The notes under the pieces: model-generated
What the model was told of the DNA's origin: nothing
Databases searched by the model: none
The model's input: the letters and a program-made list of their open reading frames with translations, nothing else
Part shown: positions 14,922 to 25,828 of the stretch, in pieces
Numbering within the stretch: the first letter of the stretch is position 1
Layout of the letters: each line of letters opens with the position of its first letter
Position numbers and translations under genes: made by a program
DNA from: Bugulina stolonifera
Lineage: Eukaryota > Bryozoa > Gymnolaemata > Cheilostomatida > Bugulidae
Assembly (NCBI GenBank): GCA_935421135.1
Contig: OW285192.1
Coordinates: 6,280,001 to 6,344,000, forward strand
Length of the DNA stretch: 64,000 bases
Reading direction: 5' to 3'

Positions 14922-17900
14922 TTACTTATATCCAGGGTACTCCTCATTATAACGTACTGGTGGCTGCGATACCCTAGGACTACGGCGAACTGTCGTTGTT
15001 TCTGGCTCTATACGTACAGGTTCGCTATTATCTTCCTCATTACTATCGGGAACCGCATTGTGAGTTGTGGTTGTTGGTAGTTTTGGTACGATAGGTCTAT
15101 TTGTCACAATTGGCCCTGGTATTGTTTCCGTATTTGGCTTTCTGAACTCCTGTGATGCTTTCTTTAGATGGTCAATATGACAATACCTCACTCGGCCATT
15201 TACTCTCACCAAGTATCCATGCGTGCCCTTAACTTTCACAATTTCACCTTCTAGCCACCTAGGGCCTGCACCGCCTTGCCTTCCCTCCTTCACAGACACT
15301 TTCTCACCAGCTCCAAACCCTCTCAAACTAACCGACTTGTCATGGTATCTCTTTTGATTATCCTGTTGGATTCCCACAGACGTTGTCAGTGATGGTCGTA
15401 CCAATGACAGCCGGCTACGTATCTGCCGCTTTAAAAACAACTCATCTGGCCTCCGTCCAGTAGTGCTGTGTGGTGTCATCCTATACCTCATAAGCACATT
15501 AGCTAACGCTATATGAAGTTTTAAATGTTTCATCTTATACATGCTTGACTTGATGACCTGCACTGCCCTCTCAGCAGCCCCATTGCTGGCTGCATGATAT
15601 GGCGGAACCAGAATGTGCTTAATACCGTTCATCCTGCAGAACCAAGCAAACTCTTCTGAAGCAAACTGAGGTCTATTATCAGAGACCAGTTCTTCCGGGC
15701 AGCCGTACGCTGCAACAAACCGCCTTACCACCTGACATGTTGCACTCGCTGTAGTGCTGCTGACTGGAACCGCTTCTATCCATTTTGAGTGAACATCGAC
15801 TATCACTAAAATCTGAGTACTCTGAAACTCACAATAGTCAATGTGTATCCTTTGCATCGGCCTCTCTGCCCATGGCCATGGTCTTAAAGGGGCTGTCGCA
15901 GGGCTCCTCTGATACGCTGAGCACTCATCACATCCTTTCACCCATGAGTCAATATCTTTGTCCAAGCTTGGCCACCAAATAAAACTGCGCGCCACTGCCT
16001 TCATCTTTACTATCCCCGCATGCGTCTCGTGTAGCTCCGCTAAGATGCGTTCTTGCAGAGAATGGGGAATTACTACTCGGTAGCCATAGACTAAACAACC
16101 TTGATCTACTGATAAATAGTCTCTGTTCCTACAAAATGCCTCCAATTCTTCGTTGACCATGTTGCGGGGCCAGCCCTCCATAACATACAGCATTACACGT
16201 GACAATTTAGAGTCACTCGCAGTCTGCCTGGCTATTTCATCGGAACTGATTGGTAAACTACCTAGCATCGAGTTCACTCCTTCTATCGTTGCCACTTCGA
16301 CCTCAATTTGGTTAACTGGAAACCGTGACAGCATATCCGCATTACCGTGCTCCTTTCCCGGCCTGTACTCAATGTCATACTCATACGCTGCCAGAATCAG
16401 GGCCCACCGCTGCATTCTAGCGGCTGCTAAAGTGGGTATTCCAACTTTCGACCCCAGCAAGGCTTGGAGTGGCTTATGATCTGTTACTAACACAAACTTT
16501 TTGCCGTATAGGTATAATTTTGTGGAACTTAGTGATTCCATATTTCAGTGCCAACGCCTCCTTTTCTATTTGGCTGTAGTTCTTCTCTGCGTCTGTTAGA
16601 GTTCTAGAACCAAAAGCCACTGGTCGTTCATTTCCTTCCACAACATGGCTCAACACCGCTCCAACCCCATAGGATGAGGCGTCACAACTTAGCTTTATAG
16701 GTAGTTTCTGGTCATAATGAACCAACACAGAACTTCCTGACAACAACTCCTTACATTTAGCAAATGTCTGCCTACAAGACTCATTCCAATCCCATGCTGC
16801 CTCCTTATTGAGCAGTCTGTGGAGTGGAGCCAATAGTGTAGATAAGTTTTTGATAAACCTCCCATAAAAGTTCACGGCTCCCAGAAAACTCCTTAGCTCT
16901 GAGACATTGGTAGGTGTTGCTGCTCCCCTTAGAGCCTCTACCTTCTCGTCTGTAGGACTAATACCCTCCTTACTAATCGTGTGTCCCAAGTAAGTTAGTT
17001 CACTCTTGCGAAACTCACATTTATCTTTGCGCAAGCGAACTCCATGCTCATCTAGTCGTGCCAACACTCTCTTGAGTATCGACTCGTGTTCATCGTCCGA
17101 TTTAGAACCAATAAGTACATCATCCAAATATATTGCAACCGGCAGTCCAGCTAGCATCCGCTCCATTACCGACTGAAAAATAGCAGGAGCTGTTGAAATA
17201 CCATATGCCAATCTGGTATGCATGCCGATTGAGTCCCTTATGTGTATTAATCACCAGGTAATCCTTACTATCCTCATCTAACTGTAGCTGCTGATAGGCC
17301 TGACTGAGGTCCAACTTGGTAAACACTCGTTTACCGGCCAGACCAGCTAAAATATCCTCTATACAAGGAATTGGGTGATTATGCTGCTTCAAACTCTGAT
17401 TAATGGAGACCTTGAAATCCCCACATAGTCTAATAGCCCCATTAGGCTTAGGCACCACCACTATTGGAGATGCCCAATCGCTATGAGTAACCGGTTCCAA
17501 AACCCCTTCAGCTACTAGCCGATCTAATTCATGACCCACCTTGTCCTTTAATGCGTAAGCTACCGGTCTTGCCTTACAGAAGATGGGTTTTGTGCCATCT
17601 TTTACCTCAATTTCTGCTTTGTATCCTCTTATTGTCCCAATACCAGTTTGGAAAATGCCTCCATCCTCAACATCCTCCGGTTCTAGCTTCTGTATTTGAC
17701 TAACTGACAACCAGTCTAGTCTAACCTGTGCTAGCCAGTCTCTACCTAAGAGTGGAGGTCGCTGCTCTCCAGACACAACAATCAAGGGTAACTTATGTGA
17801 CTTACCCTGGTAACCAACATCTACTAGGGCTTCACCTCTTACTGCAATCACATCCTTTGTATAGGATTTTAGCATTCCCCCTCTATACTGCTTTAGACTG

Positions 17901-18817
17901 CCTTCTGGGAATAGTTCCTTCCACTGACTGTGACACATTAACGAGACTGCGGCTCCAGTGTCTATCTCCATCACAACTGGTTTCCCATTTACGCTAACCG
18001 AAACCACGTATGCCCCGCGATTGTTCTGATGCACTTTGTATACATACTGGTTTTCACTGCTTTCATCCACTGCACCAGCGTCCTCTATGTGTTTTACTCC
18101 TTGCCCGTTGCAAACTTTCATCAGATGTCCCTTTTTTCCACATTTGTTACATGTAAGATCTTTGTATCTGCAGCGGGAAACAATATGCCCAAACCTACCG
18201 CAACAATAACATCTCACATTTTTGTCACCTTGTCTAAACATCTTCCGACCTACTTGGTTCACGTTCTCCGTATCACTTGTAATCCCTACACTTGGTGTAC
18301 TTTGTTCTGCTACCTCAAGCCTCGCCATCTCCATTGCATTTGTCAGGCTTACTGCTTGTTCCAATGTCAGGTCCTTCTCCCCCAACAATCTCTTCTGTAC
18401 ATTACCATTCAAAGGCAGCCCACTTACAAAAGCCAGTAGCAGAGCGTCATCCAGAAATGCCCCAAACGAACACGGTACAGCCAACTTACGTATACGCAGC
18501 AAATAGTCATTGACCGACTCATCAGCATGCTTAGATGCTCTCATAAACGTAAACCTCGACGCTATAACTGGAGGCTGCGGTTTATAGTGTCCAATCAATA
18601 CCTCCTTCAGTTGCTGTAACGTCTTCCCATTCGGGGCATCGGGGCTGAGCAAGTCCTTCAAAATGCCATACACTTCCGCACCAACCGAGCTCAACAGCAC
18701 CGGAACTCTCTTGTTATTCGGAGTCTCCTGCACCACAAAGAACAAGTCCAACCGCTCAAAATACGTCTCAATATCCTCCTTGCCGTCATACCTATCAAAC
18801 ACTGTCTTAGCAGCCAT
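14922..18817 (-). pseudogene. Ty3/gypsy gag-pol, broken by two frame shifts
   Basis: Three successive frames on the minus strand cover the polyprotein. Frame one (18817-17120, 565 aa) has a gag domain, two CCHC zinc knuckles (CYCCGRFGHIVSRC and CNKCGKKGHLMKVC, about residues 200-236), an aspartic protease motif (DTGA, about 285) and the start of reverse transcriptase. Frame two (17223-16474) carries the RT catalytic YLDD and the start of RNase H. Frame three (16541-14922) carries the end of RNase H, the integrase HHCC zinc finger, a DDE core and a basic C-terminus. Frame changes fall near 17220, beside a GCATGCAT direct duplication, and at about 16500-16530. The integrase SDNGPQF motif reads SDNRPQF. 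Gag and pol share one frame and have doubled zinc knuckles, as in the Mag-like branch. The breaks mean no intact polyprotein, unless they are assembly errors. Confidence 0.9.
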
Positions 18818-18830
18818 CGCTCGTCGCCAG

Positions 18831-19064
18831 TGTTATATACTTAATTTACTGTGTTACAACTTAACCGTCATAGACATAGCATGTTTACAGGTTGATAACT
18901 TGTATTCAACTGACTGCAAGTAACAAGTATAATGATATGACTCATGCATATTCTTGTAAACAAGTAAAGTATAACAGGAAGCAATCTATTTATATCATAG
19001 TGAGGACTACTAATCCATAGTGAATACTGGATAGAGTGTGTTACCCTGTTAGCCAAACATTACA
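18831..19064 (-). repeat. 5' LTR of the Ty3/gypsy element
   Basis: 234-bp LTR, followed on the minus strand by the presumed primer binding site and the gag start at 18817. The right flank is GTAGT (19065-19069). Confidence 0.95.
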
Positions 19065-19069
19065 GTAGT

Positions 19070-19992
19070 TTTTTCTATGCTACTCACAACGATTGAGAGA
19101 AGGGATCAAGTTAGCAAAGATTTGGTATACTAAACTCTATGAAATAGGTATCGTGGGTGACACAACTTTCCATTTTAGACGGTGCACACAGGCTATTGCT
19201 GGTTGCCCTGACAACCAACAAGGCTAAATACAATGTAGTACATAATCCGTTTTGACTTTTGGTTAGTGCAAAGGGGGGTCGCACGACTCCTGCGACAATA
19301 GCTAGAAACGCCCTTGTAGACACTTGAAGGATAAGCCAAAAACTTTGGGAGAATATTGTTTCAGGAATGTGGTCCAAAAATATTAAGTTCTGACGTATAT
19401 CCATTTTTTTTAAAAAGCTGACAGAACGCAGTGGACTCAATGCAACTTGAGTCGTATGTTGGCTAGGCTCATGTTTTTAGTAAAAGCGATAAAAAACCTG
19501 AAACCACTTTTAAGCTTATTTTCTTCACCATTGTACTAATAAGCCATTTACCTGCATCAAGCAGCTGAGAATGTACCGATTTCACAAACGCATAAGCCTA
19601 CTTTGATATAGTAGGCCTATAATATAAATAGCTTCCTAGTTATTCCATTAGTTGCATCAACTATTATTAAAAAATACTAGAACTATTACCAAAGTTGAAA
19701 ATAGAGCCAGATGTTAGTGGAAATTTTGACTAAATTTGACTGATCTATGTGGCTTATCACCTTATCACCATAGCAGCCTTGAACTTCTTTAATTTAAGCC
19801 TCTATCACACCATAGGAACCTTACCAAAGTTTGGTAGCTTTCAAAGATTATTGTAGCCTATATGTTATATTATTATATCACATAAGATAATTATATGGAT
19901 GAATATTTATATTAAAATTACGAATATGAATATAAACAACATTGATTATATTTATCTTATAGAATATTTTTTAGCGATCCTATTTAATAGAC
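19070..19992. other. Intergenic, nothing recognised
   Basis: AT-rich sequence right of the retrotransposon. No convincing coding exon or repeat end was recognised. Confidence 0.5.
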
Positions 19993-20130
19993 CACAGAAG
20001 CTGAGCGACAGGAGCTGGACTCTGATTGGGAGAGCTCACCTTCCACGACAGGAGTGTGTGGGACTAGACTCTGCGACCCAACGGTCTAAAAGTCAGTAAA
20101 TTAACCGCTGCACTATACTAACCTGGGATT
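19993..20130 (-). mobile_element. tRNA-derived SINE, copy A
   Basis: On the minus strand this reads as a tRNA-like head (GTGCAGCGGTTAA, then a B-box-like GTCGCAGAGTCTAGTCCC) and a tail with GTGAGCTCTCC. It aligns along its length with 28461-28597. The B box is more decayed here than in the second copy. Confidence 0.65.
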
Positions 20131-20335
20131 AGACAACTCAGCAATTACACTCTAGGCCTAATTGCTGAGTTGTCTAATCTCAAGGTACTGTAGTATAGTG
20201 GTTAATGAATAAGATTTGAATTGGCTGATGTTTTATTATTCAAAATTACATTTACTTTTTACTGTAATACAGTAAAAAGTAAGTAGTTTTGAATAATAAA
20301 ACATCAGCCAATTCAAAGTTCATTCATATCACATT
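20131..20335. repeat. Two consecutive hairpin inverted repeats
   Basis: The first hairpin has arms of about 20 bp (GATTAGACAACTCAGCAATT at about 20134 and its complement at about 20160-20180). The second is larger: arms of about 30 bp containing AATTGGCTGATGTTTTATTA at about 20215 and its complement at about 20290-20315, around a centre that itself folds (TTTACTTTTTACTGTAATAC and complement). Foldback MITE debris is likely. Confidence 0.75.
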
Positions 20336-21067
20336 CTCACCTATCAGTGAATAATTCTATTTTAAATTTTGGAGTCTAATTCTAATTTAATTTGTTTAAA
20401 GTTGAATTTTTATTCAAAGTTAAATTTTCATTTTAATTAATTTTATTTACGCACACTTCTACGTTACTTTAAAATAGTTACCATCCATAAAGTTCATATC
20501 GACCAGAAAAGTCTCATAGCAATGCCCTGGAAGCATAAGCTGTACGTAAGGTTTCATAGCATCCATGTTGATGTTTCACCAGCGATTCTGCCTGATATTT
20601 ATTTGAAAAGTGATTTGTTGTTTCGTGTCCGGCCTTAAAAGGAAATGCATTGACTGAAAGTGAACTTGGTACGCTAAATTTGACTATCCTCAAAGCCAGA
20701 TTTAAAAAAGAGCTTGCAAAAGTCTTGTTTACCAAGAAAAGCAGCTAGTAACCAATACCTTGCTCCAAAAGTGTTTAAACAAAATTTCAAGTGTAATAAA
20801 TTAACTTAAAAACATTAATACTTTGTATTTAGCCATTTGCAAAACCTTTTACTTTATTGCGAGAGTTTTGTAACTATTCTTGTGAAGGTCGGCACACGGT
20901 CAAGGTGGTTTTCAAGAACGAAAAGCAGAAGCTTCTACTTGTCTTGTACGATAGAATGTATTGTCCTGTATTGGTCGTTATTTAAATTTTTCTAATCTAG
21001 ATCAGCTTTGCTTTTTGAGTTTATTGATTTCTCTAACCTCTTTTGTTCTTTAAACAATTTCATTAAT
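20336..21067. other. Intergenic, nothing recognised
   Basis: AT-rich. A frame near 20630-20740 (plus) gives a short lysine-rich peptide that I could not assign. Confidence 0.4.
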
Positions 21068-22440
21068 GGTATGGGATCCTGCCTTGGGCTACATGATCCA
21101 TGACTTAGACATGGTGCAGAATTGTGCTGTTAGCAGTGGCGGATTTTGAACTTTGGGGAAGGGGTGGCTCCATGGATGGGTGGGGATAAATGGTTTAGGA
21201 GCATTTTAGACTATGCATTTTTCCTTATATGAAGGTTTGCAATGTAAAACTCAAAGCTCAAACTATTAAAGTAGTAAAAGATATGGAACTGCACAAGTCT
21301 TGGAAACCAACACTATACGGACCTCGGAATGACCAGATTAATCATGACCTGTGGTCATGATTAACAGGTTTGACTTGGAAACACGTAATATTTATTTTAT
21401 AAGAAGAATAGGCAACTCTGCCTGAGATACAAGCATGTACATTGTACTATTGAAATAAAATATGAAATACAATATAAAAATATAAACCACATGTAGATAT
21501 AAGTGTGCCAGGTAAATATGAGTAAATTAGTCAGATACTGGATTGGGTAGAAGGAGGTGTCTTCTTTTCATTCTAATAAAAGTGTCTGCTAATGACGCCA
21601 GACTAATTTTCTTTTGTACACAGCTGAATAACTCAGGTGAGACATGATAGCTTGTTAAACAGCTAACTAGTTCTTCAATTAGCAATCAGAATTCAACAGA
21701 TTAAAAAGAGTTCTCCAAAAAGAACAGTGGAATTTATCAGAAATCAAAAACCTATTATTATTGAGAAACACACCGAATGAAGACCAGGTGAACACGTGCA
21801 GAAAATAGCAAATATTAATGTAAGATGATTAATCTGAGTTTCCAACTTGAAAACTACCTAGATGGGACGCTAGATGTTACACTCAATCTTAGCAATAATC
21901 AGGCGCCGTGAACACCTGGGCTAAATAAAGCGTGCACATACTGATTGGTAAGCACACTGCACAGAGCGCTGGTATTTTGGGGAAGTTCCATTTAAATTGC
22001 ATTTTGAAAGAACACTGAAGGGGTGGCGCGCGACCCAGGCGCCAGTAGGAAAATCCGCCACTGGTTAGGTTTATAAGTGACCTGAAAGGTCGGGAAAGTG
22101 TATCGGATGCAGCGAGTGAATTAAACATTGGCACTCTAGGTGATCGTCGTAAAATGAGCCGACACAACCTTCTTATGAGGGTCCTCTCAAAAGAGGACAA
22201 CCATCCTGCTCTCCTAGAGTCTTATGAGGAATTGGTGGATATAGAGACCAATGTCCAAGCCATTACCAGAGCAACTGCCAGAGGGGAACCCCCAACCATC
22301 TATGCCAGATCGTCAGCTTACCACAATAGTTTTCTGCCAAAAACCATAAGAGAGTTAAAAGCTAAAACCCTTTAATAAATGCTAACATAGCATGAACGAT
22401 AACCACTTAATAAAATCTTATTCTCAAAACAAGAGGCGTA
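21068..22440 (+). pseudogene. 5'-truncated LINE (CR1/L2/Jockey-type) 3' fragment, split by a DNA element
   Basis: The C-terminal part of a LINE reverse-transcriptase ORF is readable in two pieces. The left piece ends at 21133 (VWDP, then LDMVQNCAV); the right piece starts in the duplicated target at 22064 and runs FISDLKGRESVSDAASELN through FLPKTIRELKAK to a stop at about 22374. It parallels the C-terminus of the LINE at 37656-38837 (MIQHRAVRFIARLRGRESV, FLPRTIRD), so it is the same broad family. A 930-bp element (21134-22063) sits between. The 5' end is truncated and the 3' tail ends near 22430. Confidence 0.85.
21134..22063. mobile_element. 930-bp non-autonomous DNA transposon inside a LINE
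   Basis: The ends are inverted repeats beginning CAGTGGCGGATTTT on both sides. The 5-bp duplication GTTAG lies at 21129-21133 and 22064-22068. Removing the element and one GTTAG restores the LINE reading frame exactly, which proves the boundaries. The tips resemble hAT ends (CAGTGGCGGA), but hATs usually make 8-bp duplications; a 5-bp-target hAT subgroup or another superfamily is possible. No transposase frame seen. Confidence 0.88.
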
Positions 22441-22550
22441 CCGCTTGCCACACCGGCTTTAGTACGTACTAGCAAAGAACAGGTAACAGGTATTAATTAA
22501 ATAACTAATGTAAAATAAAAATAATATATATATATATATTATTACTCAAT

Positions 22551-22596
22551 CTGCATACAGTGTACTGTTTCGGTGTTTAACACCTCATCAGTGCAG
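22551..22596 (-). ncRNA. Type I hammerhead ribozyme
   Basis: Minus strand, 5' to 3': stem I strand CTGCA, core CTGATGA (22585-22591), stem II GGTGT-TAA-ACACC, core GAAA (22568-22571), stem III CAG-TACA-CTG, UA, then stem I return strand TGCAG. All conserved core nucleotides and all three stems are present. Predicted cleavage is after the A at 22556. Stem I may continue past an internal loop (CTC with GAG) to about 22546-22603. Hammerheads of this kind mark Penelope-like elements and retrozymes. Confidence 0.88.
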
Positions 22597-22845
22597 CTCA
22601 GAGATATGCCTGGGAGAACACCTTAGCAATACTGTATATTTACAGCAAAGCGTATTTAAAAGGTGTGAAATCCACTGAACCAAAGTTCCCAAGCTGCCAG
22701 AGACAGCGAGAATTGCGTATTATTATATATAAATAAATATTTAATTTTATATCGTCGGGTAAAGTGCTCTATAGGACGTGGTATTGCCCTAGAGCTATTA
22801 TAAACTATTATAACGTAGGTGGAATTGACGATTTTTAATTTATTT

Positions 22846-22903
22846 GATTTATTTCACTACTACGTAGTTTCATACTTTAAGTACTCATCAGGTAAAATAA
22901 ATC
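22846..22903 (-). ncRNA. Type I hammerhead ribozyme with 12-bp stem I
   Basis: Minus strand, 5' to 3': stem [13 protein letters not shown], core CTGATGA (22885-22891), stem II GTACT-TAA-AGTAT (5 bp with one G-U pair), core GAAA (22868-22871), stem III CTACGTAG, UA, stem I return GTGAAATAAATC. Stem I pairs over 12 positions with a single U-G wobble. Predicted cleavage is after the A at 22858. Its core lies exactly 300 bp from that of the hammerhead at 22551-22596, same strand. Confidence 0.92.
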
Positions 22904-22942
22904 ATGCATTACGTACAACTTGTTGTACGTAATGCATGATTT
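22899..22942. repeat. 44-bp perfect palindrome
   Basis: AAATCATGCATTACGTACAA plus C, a TT centre, then the exact complement: arms of 21 bp with a 2-base loop. It overlaps the outer end of the second hammerhead's stem I and abuts the LINE fragment that follows. Confidence 0.9.
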
Positions 22943-23292
22943 AAACAGCAAACAGCAAACAGCAAAGCCAAAGTGCTTTGGGATTTTGCAATACAGACGG
23001 ATCATGTGATAGAAGCAAGAAGGCCGGACATGGTGGTGGTTGATAAAAAGATGGATCATGTGTGGGTGATAGATATTGCAGTGCCTGGTGATGGCAGAGT
23101 TGGAGAGAAAGAAAAAGAAAAGCGGGAAAAGTATCAAGACCTTGCGAGAGAGATCAGGAAACTGTGGAAGACTTCCGTGAATGTTGTTCCTGTTGTGGTT
23201 GGAGCTCTGGGAGCAGTAGCAAAATTGGAAGAGGAATTGTCGAAACTAGATATAGGAAAAAAGGAAATAGAGCACAATTTTCTGCCCTGTTA
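22943..23292 (+). pseudogene. LINE C-terminal restriction-like endonuclease fragment
   Basis: The frame reads VLWDFAIQTDHVIEARRPDMV-type sequence: LWDFAIQTDH, RRPDMVVVDK, VIDIAVPGD, then EKYQDLAREI, and VVPVVVGALG, ending at a stop near 23290. PD...(D/E)xK-like residues and the EKYQDL helix are typical of the C-terminal endonuclease domain of R2/NeSL-type LINEs. Only this domain is present, so it is a 5'-truncated or chimeric remnant. The direct GCAAACA repeats at about 22947-22966 precede it. Confidence 0.8.
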
Positions 23293-25568
23293 GGATCTGC
23301 GAGGATTGTAAGGAGAGTGCTGGATATCTGAGGTCAGGGGACCTGACCGGATACCAACATCCAACCAGCTGAAGAGCTGAGAAAAATCAACACGTAAAAT
23401 ATAATTATTTATTATTAAATTGTTACTACTTATTTGTGTTCATTGTATTTTGTCATAAATAATACGATATGCCAAATGATGTAATTATATATTAAGATTA
23501 ATGTTATGTAACAATAAATATGAATATTAAATTATTTTTATAGGCATTGAGAGTGAGTTCAAGCTAAATTTTGAAAACTGCCAACTCTATTAAATTTTAT
23601 ATGGTTAGATAGGTGGCTTATTTCTCTCTTGGCCAATCAGTTCCTCAGTTTTTGGCTGCGAAGTACAGAATCCTTATTTTAAACATCTTATAAATATCAT
23701 AAGTTAAAGTTAAGACTTTTGCAGAATGAGAGTAGTCGTAGACTAGAGTCATTCGATTTATTTATAACCTGAAGGGATGTGACGTATTTATCAGTGAGAT
23801 CCAAAAAAAGCATGAAATCGAATCACTAGAAAAGAGGCACCGGTCTTCCCGTAGCAATCTATTTCATAACTCGCTGACGAACCTCTGCGTCCCAATTTTT
23901 ACGCATTAGTGAACTGTAGACATCTAAATTTAAATGTTCCAATGCATTTTAATTCCTTTAACTCTTTGTGCTCTAGAACTAGCATATATCCGCAGAGTTT
24001 TCTGATCAGGGCATCTCGGGAACTCAACAGCGGAATGATGCGATGCGGTATGCTAATGGTTTGCTAATGAACTGAAAGTCTCTACTTTCCTCCAATTGAA
24101 GGTCTCAAGGTCCAGCAGACGGACAAATGAGAAGTTCATATCTGGTTTTATTTTTTTCTCGAAGTCCAATAATTAAAGAGGGTTATAAGCAGAATAAGCC
24201 TGTAAAATTTAGCCAAAGTTAGCATTGAAGTTTGTCCCAAACTTTTAATTTAACAATATAGCCGAAGCATATTATGCAGTTAGTGTTTCAGCATTAGTGA
24301 GAAAACTGTCATTCCAGACTATGTCAGACTATATATTTTTGGAATATGTACACTCTGTTTGACACGAATATATTAGTCTTGAGCACAATAATGAAGAAAA
24401 TAAACCTTTCAAGTAGGTGCATATGTAGGGCTATTACCATTTTTCTTGACATTTCATAACACGTATTTTCAATCAGTTGGTGAAGCTAACACACATGGGG
24501 ACCACTGTTGTCGGCCCCTCCTTCTGTTGAGTTCTGATTAATAGATGAATTGTCAGTCTAGATGAAAAACTCATAACCATACAGCCAATTCAGAATTCTA
24601 TACCCACATTCCCTATACAAATTCTTCCAAAATTTTATGTCGTATCATGCCTTATGTTTGAAGTTCATTATTATAAGATAATGAATCATTATTTTCTGAT
24701 CATAATATATCGTAATATAATTATTCAATTAATAAATTTATTAAAAGAATAAGGTTACAGAAATTAGCAAAATCAAAGAATAAAAATATTCAAGATTATA
24801 AAAATTTATCAAGGGAATAAAAAATAATAATCGTGATAATGTATCATTGAAGAAATAAAATAAAAGATGAAATTTATTCAACATAAAACTTCGATTGCAA
24901 CATTTAATTTTTATATAATTTGAAGTCAACATAAATACTATTACTATAACTATATCGATATTAATTATAGCCTACATGTGAGTAATCCGGATACAGATTA
25001 ATTCTGTGGACAGAGACCCTCCTGAAAGGTAAAAGCAGCATAACTCTTTGCAAGCAATTAGTGAATTGCTGGCATCTCAGATAGTCTTGGAAAGTTAATC
25101 TGATTACTATCTTTAGGCTTATCATTGTGGTAGAATTGTCCACCCGTGTATGTAGGCTGGTCGCTTCTATACATGCGGTGGTTGAAACGTCCTTTTTTTG
25201 GAGTTGCTGGAGTTGTTTTTGTTGTAAGGATAATTCCAGCTGAAAAGTTGCGCCATCCTATATCAGAGACAGTAGTTCACAGTAATGTATCTGACTAGTG
25301 TTGATTCATTATGAATTGATAACTCTTTATTTTGTCAATTGGTGCAATAGTATGTGTTTGTAAATGACTTGATTCCCTAGACATTAACGTCTGCGTATAG
25401 CCCTACACTGTACGCCACTGTACTGGATTACATTTTATATTACAATTTTATTATGAAGGTCATTTTACTAGGTAAAATTTGCATTCAGACCAATTCCAAT
25501 AAACTATTGGTCTTCTAAACTAGATGAAAAGTTCGTTGACATTAACTAAACTACATGTAGCCGTAGGA
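23293..25568. other. Intergenic, nothing recognised
   Basis: AT-rich sequence between transposon debris and the nuclear-receptor gene. No exon or repeat end supported. Confidence 0.5.
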
Positions 25569-25823
25569 AGCATACTCTACTAGTTATACATGTTGCATTG
25601 CAGTGGTGATAACTGTGGGAGCATACTCTACTAGTTATACATGTTGCATTGCAGTGGTGATAACTGTGGGAGCATACTCTACTAGTTATACATGTGACAT
25701 TGCAGTGGTGATAACTGTGGGGAGCATACTATACTAGTTATACATGTGACATTGCAGTGGTGATAACTGTGGGGAGCATACTATACTAGTTATACATGTG
25801 ACATTGCAGTAGTGATAGCTGAG
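25569..25823 (+). repeat. Five-copy 51/52-bp minisatellite just upstream of the receptor ATG
   Basis: Units start at 25569, 25620, 25671, 25723 and 25775, each with AGCATACT, TAGTTATACATGT and GCAGTGGTGATAACTGTG. The last unit ends 6 bp before the presumed start codon at 25829, so the array forms the 5' leader or proximal promoter of the receptor gene. Confidence 0.93.
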
Positions 25824-25828
25824 TTAAC

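Larger units (their letters stand above)
14564..19064 (-). mobile_element. Ty3/gypsy LTR retrotransposon, full length
   Basis: Two LTRs of 234 bp flank a gag-pol region read on the minus strand. The LTRs are identical by eye and begin TG and end CA. A 5-bp target duplication, GTAGT, lies at 14559-14563 and 19065-19069. One base inside the 5' LTR (18831-19064) is a primer-binding-site-like TGGCGACGAGCG, 14 nt before the gag ATG. A polypurine tract, GTGGAGGAG, abuts the 3' LTR at 14798-14806. There is no env gene and no evident chromodomain. Identical LTRs imply recent insertion. Confidence 0.95.

Noticed and set aside
17200..17240. Programmed frameshift in the gypsy element
   Set aside because: The break falls inside reverse transcriptase, not at the gag-pol border, and is best explained by a small duplication or sequence error.
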